A stretch of 64,000 nt of DNA from Siphonodentalium dalli. Its lineage: Eukaryota > Mollusca > Scaphopoda > Gadilida > Siphonodentaliidae. The stretch covers positions 51,723,349-51,787,348 of the forward strand of contig CP136062.1 in the NCBI GenBank assembly GCA_032622095.1. Reading direction: 5' to 3'. The notes under the pieces were generated by a model, which saw nothing but the letters and a program-made list of their open reading frames with translations, was not told the origin of the DNA and ran no database searches. Made by a program: the position numbers and the translations under genes. Shown here piece by piece: positions 56,970 to 64,000 of this stretch (the stretch's first letter is position 1; each line of letters begins with the position of its first letter).

Positions 56970-57336
56970 AAACTTCCAATGCCTGTTCTTGATGATTTAT
57001 TTATGGCATTTGTGCGTGGATATGCGATGTCTTATCGCGAAAGAAATTATATATTAAAATCAGTGCTCTCCATGAGTGGCGAGCAATTACCCACTAACAG
57101 TAACAGTAGCAAAGTGACTCAACCAAGCATTTCTGATGGCCTAAAGACATCATCCCAAGGTGCATACATGAAATTCTACAATACTGCCTATAATATCGTA
57201 ACGAATGGAAAATATGTTTTTGAGATCCATAAAGAAAATGGGGTGCAATTACTCAAGGACAAACAAAATGATCGTGTCTGTGCAGAAATGGTTTGGGTTC
57301 TTGGCAGTGTGATTCAACAAAAGGTCGTTAAACTTG
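56970..57336 (+). CDS. Unidentified ORF ended by a family B MITE
   Basis: About 120 codons of non-repetitive, mixed-composition protein sequence. It starts near the VKLPMPVLDDLFMAFVRGYAMSYRER segment, continues through a Ser/Asn/Thr-rich linker (about residues 50-75) and ends at IQQKVVKL, where a TTAA-flanked MITE begins at 57341. After removing the MITE, the frame runs on for only a few codons. The upstream side follows an hAT-like element (55919-56885). No family recognised; it may be a relic of a transposon gene or an exon lacking obvious splice sites. Confidence 0.3.
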
Positions 57337-57340
57337 TTAA

Positions 57341-57732
57341 CCCTTTACCCAACAAACCGGCCAAAACCGGCCAAATACAGCTTCAACAGCCTAAAATATC
57401 TTCGGTCTGTCTCAATAGAACCATACAAATATGGGTATCATTGGAACCGGCTCATTGACCACATTGTGATGGTTATAGTTATACCCTGTGCCAATGCATT
57501 CTCTTATATATGCGAGTCGACCATAGGTCGCCTCGCATATATAAGAGAATGCATTGGCCTAAAAAAACACTTTTTTTAACACTTTTTACCATTTTTTCTT
57601 ACATTCTTTAACAATTTTATAATTTTTAATGTGTTAAGCCAATGCATTCTCTTATATATGCGAGGCGACCTATGGTCGACTCGCATATATAAGAGAATGC
57701 ATTGGCACAGGGCCATTCTGTTGGGTAAAGGG
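57341..57732. mobile_element. Family B MITE, double hairpin, full-length reference copy
   Basis: TTAA at 57337-57340 and 57733-57736; ends CCCTTTACCCAACA and mirror. Two perfect ~70 bp hairpins (CCAATGCATTCTCTTATATA.. CGACCATAGGTCG ..) on the right side. It ends the unidentified ORF at 56970. Confidence 0.92.
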
Positions 57733-57739
57733 TTAAATG

Positions 57740-58015
57740 CTTTGGATTATCGGTAAACTATTGATCTATGTCTGCTATACGAGAAACGATTTGAGAGAAT
57801 ACAGAGGGGTGAATCGATGATGCATCACTGGGCTCTAAACTTGTAAACATGTAGTTTAGTAAAGTTATATTCATTTATAATTGAGTACATGTGTATTTGA
57901 TTTTATCACTCTTGTTAGCGGAGAATTCAGCTCTCGAAACCGACCGAAAAAGGTTGGTCCAAAGGATATTCAGGTTGGAAGATGTTTTACTGTACTAGTA
58001 AGTTTGTCTTTATAA
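57740..58015. other. No exon recognised upstream of SUCLG1 exon
   Basis: I searched for the SUCLG1 start exon here; a frame with ATGTTTTACTGTACTA|GTAAGT would need a ~30 bp intron, which is not credible. Confidence 0.4.
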
Positions 58016-58022
58016 TTGATAG

Positions 58023-58126
58023 GGATCTCCAAAAACAGCCTGAGAACATGTTATACAGAAACTAGGAAGAACTTACTTATCAACAGAAACACAAAAGTAA
58101 TATGTCAGGGGATAACCGGGAGACAG
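58023..58126 (+). CDS. SUCLG1: Succinyl-CoA ligase alpha subunit, exon coding the N-terminal part
   Basis: Mitochondrial matrix TCA-cycle enzyme subunit that, with a GDP- or ADP-type beta subunit, converts succinyl-CoA to succinate with nucleotide triphosphate formation. The exon runs from an acceptor (TAATTGATAG|GG) to a donor (GACAG|GTATGT) and carries two bases of a split codon plus 34 codons. It ends NRNTKVICQGITGRQ, matching the NTK-I-CQGFTGKQ segment that begins the mature protein and the CoA-binding loop; the upstream Arg/Ser/Thr-rich residues look like the end of the transit peptide. The codon phase joins cleanly to the exon at 60825. The preceding exon, with the start codon and most of the transit peptide, must end in phase 1; I could not find it. 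The exon was recognised by frame and homology, being too short to stand out otherwise. Confidence 0.85.
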
Positions 58127-58136
58127 GTATGTACTT

Positions 58137-58330
58137 AACCCAATAAAACGGCCAAAACCGGCCAAATAAAGCTTCAACAGCCTAAAATATCTTCGGTCTG
58201 TCTCAATAGAACCATACAAATATGGATATCATTGGAACCGGCTCCTTGACCACATTGTGATAGTTACAGTTATGCCCTGTGCCAATGCATTCTCTTATAT
58301 ATGCGAGTCGACCATAGGCGACTCCATTTA
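58137..58330. mobile_element. Family B MITE, left part only
   Basis: TTAA-CCCAATAAAACGGCC, the ~150 bp stretch seen in 57341-57732, then half of one hairpin, broken at GCGACTCCATTT. In the SUCLG1 intron. Confidence 0.8.
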
Positions 58331-58608
58331 TAAAAAAGTTGGACGGACCTCATAATCGCAGGTGCACAGTAATAAATATCTGTTAGCTTTAAAAAAAAAT
58401 TGACTGATTTGTATAGGAATACAAGTTTGGACAAAATTGCATCCCTGGACAAGAGGGACTAAGACTAAGACAGATGGACAAGCTGATACCAATATACCCT
58501 GGTATAATGATGAGTGGATGGGCAGCTTGCAGTGGATTAGCTTCCAATGCTAGGCCCTATTTGGTACCGTGTTTACATATTACATATACAACCTCCAGGG
58601 AGAGGTGT
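58331..58608. other. SUCLG1 intron spacer
   Basis: No recognised feature. Confidence 0.35.
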
Positions 58609-58610
58609 TT

Positions 58611-58722
58611 AACCCTTTACCCAACAGAACGGCCCTGTGCCAATGCATTCTCTTATATATATGCGAGGCGACCTATGGTGGACTCGCATATATAAGAGAA
58701 TGCATTGGCACAGGGCATAACT
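58611..58722. mobile_element. Family B MITE, one end with one hairpin
   Basis: TTAA-CCCTTTACCCAACAG followed by one complete hairpin, then GCACAGGGCATAACTGTA; the other half is missing. Confidence 0.8.
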
Positions 58723-59330
58723 GTATGTGCACAGCCAAGAATAAATTCTATTTGCAGAAGTAACACTCAGGGTGATTGTTGACTGCTCATGGTCATCAAT
58801 GACTAATTATGATTCTCTTGTTACCGTGTTCAATAAATCATTAAAAATGTTCCGTAATTTTTTTTGGTGATAAACCACAGACAGCCCAGAATCAACCGTC
58901 TCAGCCCAATTCTACTAGGTCCTCTATTTAGCTAGCCTATGAGCACGTTCTTTGCTATGAAGTAACGAGAATATGTACAAAATGTAGTGCGTGCTTACAT
59001 ATATGTCCTTGGATCTTAAAAAGTAAACAAGGAAGTAATGAGGACACCATAAGCCTTTAATTCGCTAAATGTTGTTGTGAATTCGGAAAGACAGAAACTA
59101 CATGTATAGAATGGGCACATGTCATTCTAAGAATAGTTTACTCATTTACTGCCTGGTAATAGTGGTTTACATCCATTATAACGAAAACCTGCAGTGTTAT
59201 ATCGCTCGTTTAAAATGTATATTTAAAAAGAAAAATATTCTATAAAACCGTTTATCGCGGTGTTATTTTTCTGTTAATTTTAATGAATAATTTTTGTCCG
59301 AGCTTGTATTTCTACATTTTTCTATCAATT
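58723..59330. other. SUCLG1 intron, no feature
   Basis: AT-rich, nothing recognised. Confidence 0.35.
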
Positions 59331-60010
59331 TTTAGCTGAACTTGACAAAGCCATGGGTTGGCTCCGTGGGGCCGTGCATGCATTCGTCCTTCAACAATTT
59401 CCTTTGGCTCACCCAACAGGCCTCATCCGATCATCCCCAAAGTTCATATGGATCTTCAGGGTGACCTCCAGATGAGAGCCATCAAATATTTCCGAAATGT
59501 GTTAAAAAACATGGCCGCCAGCAGCCATGGTGGATATCAAATTTGAAAGCCCGCGTATATCGAAGATATGGTTTTGTAAATTTACAGGAATGATTAGGAT
59601 TATAAGTTGAGAGCTATCGAATTTGAATGTTTAAATTCGATGAAAAACATGGCTGTCTGCAGCCATATTGTATTTTACTCTTTGCATGACTAAATCCTGT
59701 GGCACAGACCACGTCCCTTATCCCTTGTCCGATGGTCACCAAATTACAATTTCATAATGATCTTCGGGGTGACCTCTAGATGTGAGCCAATGATATTTTC
59801 CGAATTTCGTTAAAAGCACCATTGGCCATTTTGGATTTGACTCTTTAAAATCATTTGGCACACTCTACATGCACGTCCCTCATCCAAACTACATATGGTT
59901 CTTTGGGGTGACCACGAGATGGAAGCTGTCCATTTTTTCCGAAATTTGTTTTAAAAAAAGCATGCCCACCTGAAGCCATCTTGGATTTCACATTTGAATC
60001 CATCGTCGCA
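59330..60010. repeat. D-related units with GGGGTGACCTCCAGATG words
   Basis: Three to four diverged ~170 bp units, each with a TTCGGGGTGACCWCNAGATG phrase and AACATGGCNGCC-like block; related to 21815-22235 and 30685-31020. Confidence 0.7.
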
Positions 60011-60079
60011 CCCTGCAGCCCACATTTATTGGAGATATGTTTGAAATGAAAATAATTTCATTTACACAACACAATTCAA

Positions 60080-60140
60080 TTAACCCTTTACCCAACAAAC
60101 CGGCCAAAACCGGCCAAATTTCAATAATAGAACAGACCCG
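60080..60140. mobile_element. Family B end fragment
   Basis: TTAA-CCCTTTACCCAACAAACC..CCAAAACCGGCC then unrelated sequence. Confidence 0.75.
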
Positions 60141-60824
60141 AATAGAAGATCGAGGTGGACAAATTCTTAGATGTCTCAATATTCGAACAAGCCGATTGTT
60201 GGCTATAAATCTGTCAACCCTCCCTTTGTATTTGCTGGTGCTTGAGTGTCCAATAACTGTAATTGAATTCAAAGTCAATGACATCCAGTTTTCGATATCT
60301 ACCAGTACCAATACCGGTACATGTATTACTACTGGTACATGTAATACAAGTGGTAATTTTAGATGGGGTTTAGTGTCATGACATGGATGCGTAATTGGCT
60401 GTGGCTTATAAATTTGTCAGTAAAAAGCTACAGCTTGTCACAGCTGGCAATTTTTATACGATTATGTCAGATTGAAATTGAAAAAAATAACAAACATATA
60501 GACCGGAATAAGCTCATACAGGGAGGCAATTTTCATGAAAAAAAGAAAGAAATATACACGTTTGTTTATTCGGGTCACTAGAGTAACTTATTCGGGACAC
60601 TAGAGTAACTTACATATTTGTATGTAAAATATTTCCACCACTGGCTTAGTCCTATTGAGAGAGAGCCCACCACTAGTTTCGATCGCCATTAAAACTTTTG
60701 CGAACTTATTTGCGGGGCCAGCGGTTCCCATAGATGGTTGGTCTCTGCAGAAACACCCATTTCAGGGCAAATAATTATAATAGATCTATATGTAGATTTA
60801 TTGTTTGTAAATATTTTTTTACAG

Positions 60825-60941
60825 GGAACTCTTCATACTGAGCAGGGTCTTGAGTATGGTACCAAGTTCGTTGGTGGTGTGTCTCCAAAGAAAGCGGGAG
60901 AAATCCACTGTGGAATCCCTGTGTTTGCAACAGCTAAAGAA
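60825..60941 (+). CDS. SUCLG1: Succinyl-CoA ligase alpha subunit, CoA-binding exon
   Basis: The exon has 39 codons in phase 0 at both ends, between TTTTTTTACAG and GAA|GTGAGT. It begins [19 protein letters not shown], continuing the G-T-G-K-Q-G-T nucleotide-like loop of the CoA-binding Rossmann domain started in the previous exon. It ends in the [10 protein letters not shown] segment. The family pattern (EYGTK-VGG, then G-PVF-T-KEA) is intact, with no stop or frameshift. A truncated family C hairpin starts ~25 bp past the donor, so repeats have landed very close to the splice site. Confidence 0.95.
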
Positions 60942-60965
60942 GTGAGTTAATAATAATATACATCA

Positions 60966-61178
60966 AGCATAGTGGGCTAGCATCACTAAAATCACCCTCT
61001 GGCGACCTCATTCTGCAAATGACAGGCACACTAAACTCAGGCTTGGTTTCTGCCTTAACTGCTTAAGCCTCAACTGCTATGGGAGACCTAGGGTCAGGTG
61101 ATGTTCACCCGTTGGTACCTTGATTCTATCTTCTGCAAATTAGGGGATATAGAAACTTCCCAGATGGGGAAAAAATAA
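60966..61178. mobile_element. Family C fragment beside SUCLG1 exon
   Basis: Half of one hairpin (CACCCTCTGGCGACCTCATT) followed by a mirrored outer end CAGGCTTG and a piece of the internal spacer. Rearranged copy. Confidence 0.75.
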
Positions 61179-61179
61179 C

Positions 61180-61685
61180 TGCGTCCCGCACTCGAGGTAT
61201 CGCTCCGCCAACAAATCTTGTGCGATAATTTCGTCAAAATCCAGACACTCATGCGGTTCTATTTTTATTACATATCTCCGTATCATAGCAAGTTGACTCA
61301 CAATCGTACATCTCCGGTAAAGAAAATTTGAATTTAATTGAGTTTTAACTGCCTTTTAGGGTTAACGCAACAATCAGACAGGGAGCCCGTTTATCCGTGA
61401 GTGACCTTGACCCATCTTTAATGATGCGTTTGAAATTAAATTCTGTGCCTCGACAAACATATTCTTGAAATGAAACTACTTGAATGAATCATCTCATCGA
61501 TTGATCGCTTATTGTTTCTTTATTGTCGTGATTGAAAAAGTAAAAATAGTAACGGCGAGAACCAGCCTAACAACACTGAATCAAATAGTTCCGTCGACAG
61601 ATTGCACTAGTGCGATTCTGAGAATTATCACACGCCTGGAAACTCGTGCGATCATGCGAATTACGTTGATAGATATGTAATAAAA
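61180..61685. other. SUCLG1 intron, no feature
   Basis: Low-copy; the 66-codon frame at 61480 has no motif. Confidence 0.35.
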
Positions 61686-61689
61686 GATA

Positions 61690-62085
61690 GGATACCGCTT
61701 AAAGTGATGTGAAACACTCCGGTTTGGTGATCAAATAGAAATGGAGAATAATCTTGTTCAAAGTAGTATTTAAACAAAATGTTATATCCAAATTGACAAT
61801 AAACACTGTCATTCTAATGTATTAATTAAATACAGTGACTCTCGATGGAGAAATCGTTTTTGTTATCTTATCGCAGATAGTAGCGTCCCGATTCGAGATG
61901 TAAATATTTACAATTGCGGGTAGTTCAGACGATGTTTTCTATGGAGTGGTGAGGTTGATTTGTCTGAAACTTTCATCGATGTTACTAGAATGCTATATTC
62001 CTCCAGTTGGCATAGCGCCTGAATACTAACTTATTAGTTTCACGCATCCGAATAAGTACATAATATGTCTTTAAAATCACCATGA
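61690..62085 (-). repeat. Dispersed repeat G, copy 2
   Basis: Inverted relative to 32245-32548 and ~90 bp longer. Shared words in order: GACATATTATGTACTT, GATTATTCTCCATTTC, CGGAGTGTTTCACATCAC. In the SUCLG1 intron just before its next exon. Confidence 0.8.
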
Positions 62086-62227
62086 CAATTTATGTTAGGA
62101 AGAATAAAAAATAATATTCGCCTGCCACATTATTTTTCTGATAAAGTTTATTTATATTGGCCTAATCCTGAGATTGTGAAGGAAATTTTGGTCCATTTGT
62201 CATCTCTAATTCTCTATTGTGTTGTAG

Positions 62228-62440
62228 GCCAAGGAGAAGACGGGAGCAGATGCTTCCGTTATTTATGTGCCTCCATCGGGTGCTGCGGCAGCCATTATAG
62301 AAGCCATTGAAGCAGAGATCGGTTTAGTCGTGTGCATAACGGAGGGCATTCCACAACAAGACATGGTCAGAGTCAAACATAAGCTTCTTCGACAGAATAA
62401 AACGAGACTAATCGGTCCTAACTGTCCCGGTACAATCAAG
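62228..62440 (+). CDS. SUCLG1: Succinyl-CoA ligase alpha subunit, third visible exon
   Basis: 71 codons in phase 0, between GTGTTGTAG and AAG|GTGAGT. It contains [12 protein letters not shown], the [22 protein letters not shown] strand-loop that contacts CoA and the subunit interface, and the strongly conserved IGPNCPG motif. The sequence is very close to the animal family and uninterrupted. The catalytic histidine that is phosphorylated during turnover lies in a later exon to the right; nothing matching it occurs between 62441 and 64000, so the gene leaves the window. The intron before this exon contains a ~390 bp dispersed repeat (61690-62085) shared with 32.2-32.5 kb. Confidence 0.97.
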
Positions 62441-63280
62441 GTGAGTCGGCTTCAAACAAATGATCTGTGATAATTTCCATCGACTGCGCTAAGGCAAAAA
62501 CAAATTCCATTCGCCAATTTTTAGCTAAGTCCAATTTCAGAAGCTGTCAATATTTAGCTCAACATTAACACTTTCATGATGGGTATACTGGAATCAGCTT
62601 GTCCATCCGTCGTCCGTTCTTCCATGGACACAAATATGTCCGGAGTTTTCTCAATCGTTTTTTAATCATTTTCCTGTGAAACTTGACACAGACATGAACC
62701 ACCACGTCTGTCATACTTTTTTTGCATAATAGCGGTAAGTGACGAATTGGTAGGTCTTCAGTAGATAACTTTAATTGTGATGTGGCAATATCAAGCATCA
62801 ATGGTGACAGCAACAATGGTACACACATATATATCTGGGCATAAGTAAATAGTCGAGAACTGTGTTAATATGGAAATCGCATGGTAAAAACCCATGTAAA
62901 CTCCGAAGAGCGATTCCCCCATACAGCTTCTCATCCCTCATTGTCAGAACTCTCCCTGAGTTCTCAAGTCACATATATTTTTGTTTATATCATCATTGGA
63001 ATGCGTTTGTGAACTCCTTAAGTGACCAGACTGCAATGGACTTGGCGAAGGCTAATAACTGATGTAATAAGACATTTCAACTGACAAAATATCTAAGGTT
63101 AAATGTACATGGACATTTCTAAGGTTAAAAGTACATGGAAATTTTTAAGGTTAAAAGTAGATAGATACTCCGTCTAAGAAATATCAAGGTGAAATTCCGT
63201 GCATTCAGGGATGTTACTGGTAGTTGGGGGTATATTATGTATCAAATTGTTCAGATAATAAGTTCAACAAACGACATAGG
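62441..63280. other. SUCLG1 intron, no exon found
   Basis: AT-rich; ACATGGACATTTCTAAGGTTAAA words repeat three times near 63100-63160. Confidence 0.35.
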
Positions 63281-63289
63281 TCATTTTGT

Positions 63290-63680
63290 TATCCCCTGCC
63301 CGAAAAAAGTTTTCGGCGGGTGATATAGGAATGGGTTCCATCCATCTGCCCATCCGTTAGTATGTCTCCTGAAAAGTTGTCCGGGGGTTATTTCAAACAG
63401 TTTCTACAGATTTCAAAGATTTTTGGTATTTGAGTTCACAAGGGGAATATTTGAATCGAGTTCGCAAACTAGGCCCAGTCGGACATTATCACCAGAGTTA
63501 TGGCCCTTTGGTTGTCAGTATTTGGTGTTTAGCACCCACGAAAAGTTGTCCGGTTGTTATTTCGAACAATTATCAACAGATTTCAAAGATTTTTTTTCAC
63601 AAAAGGAGTACATGTATCTGAAACTAGTTCGCAAACTTGCCCAGGCCATACATTTTTACCAGGGTTACAGCCCTTAGACT
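63290..63680. repeat. Two ~135-185 bp units with AAAAGTTGTCCGG
   Basis: AAAAGTTGTCCGGKKGTTATTT, CAACAGATTTCAAAGAT and GTTCGCAAACTWGCCCAG recur in order. CCCCTGCCCGAAAAAAGTTTTCGGCGGG at the left end is a short palindrome. Confidence 0.75.
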
Positions 63681-64000
63681 AAGTTTTTGGCATTGCAATT
63701 TAAATTATAATCCTGAATTATAATCCTGAATTAAATCAAATACTAACCAATCTCAAACAAATATTAACTGATTTCACTTATTTTTTAGTATATTTTGAAA
63801 ATGCCCATCCCCAACTTTGCCCACCTAGACGGGGAATACCGCCATTGGTGACTACTTGTTGAACTTATTATCTGAACATTTCCCTCAGATGAATATGAAT
63901 CCTTCAGCACTTGTATTATATTCATCTGACGGTCATCTGCTAATTTATCTTGAACACCCCTCCAATGTATAACTTTATAACTGAATGGGAGAAAAAAATC

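Noticed and set aside
57960-58030. A tiny SUCLG1 first exon with ATGTTTTACTGTACTA before GTAAGT, in the correct phase
   Set aside because: It would need an intron of ~30 bp and gives only five residues of transit peptide; the phase match is likely chance.

Overview
This is animal nuclear DNA, not prokaryotic. It has split genes with GT-AG introns of several kb, no operons, and about half or more of the window is recognisable interspersed or tandem repeat. The mix suggests a marine invertebrate, most likely a bivalve mollusc: many TACATGTA-type motifs, ~165 bp tandem arrays rich in AAGATGGC, a tRNA-like SINE, a 5S-derived element, LINE relics and very many foldback MITEs. The phylum is inferred from repeat style; no gene here proves it.

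Three conserved genes are present, each only in part. (1) A CNNM-type metal transporter (minus strand, 9434-10775): one large first coding exon of 447 codons, continuing past the left edge. (2) A GOLGA7-like palmitoyltransferase cofactor (minus strand, exons 38039-38160 and 35248-35400); its last exon or exons were not found. (3) Succinyl-CoA ligase alpha subunit SUCLG1 (plus strand, exons 58023-58126, 60825-60941 and 62228-62440), continuing past the right edge, with its first exon not located. Weaker candidates are a head-to-head pair of starts at 45888 (minus) and 45975 (plus), a short start exon at 22612-22669, two related ORFs at 28.5 and 29.5 kb, and an unidentified ORF at 56950-57336.

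Layout. 0.5-5.4 kb: ~165 bp arrays, a 5S relic and a 1.1 kb palindrome. 8-11 kb: two MITEs, then CNNM. 11-34.9 kb: a dense field of four foldback families. Family A is a palindrome with CAGTAATGCC ends and TA flanks. Family B has TTAA-CCCTT ends around one or two ~70 bp hairpins. Family C has CAAGCCTGC ends, 8 bp target duplications and two ~95 bp hairpins. Family H has TTAA-AGGTACTC ends. Minisatellites and ~150-190 bp tandem repeats lie among them. 35-38 kb: GOLGA7. 40.9-44.3 kb: a nested inverted-repeat structure holding a TTAGGG-like array and a GGAGCCATGGCTCC array. 45 kb: a MITE with a perfect 9 bp duplication. 46.8-48 kb: LINE and SINE relics. 48.6-51.9 kb: a 3.3 kb inverted-repeat element with an hAT-like element inside. 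52.3-55.9 kb: a large ~165 bp array carrying an hAT-like MITE. 55.9-56.9 kb: another hAT-like element. 58 kb to the end: SUCLG1 exons among repeats.

The genes are unrelated housekeeping genes and do not form a pathway. The most unusual feature is the foldback DNA. The same ~70 bp hairpin recurs inside elements with different outer ends, and unrelated families B and C share a double-hairpin plan. Element boundaries were read by eye and may be off by a few bases.
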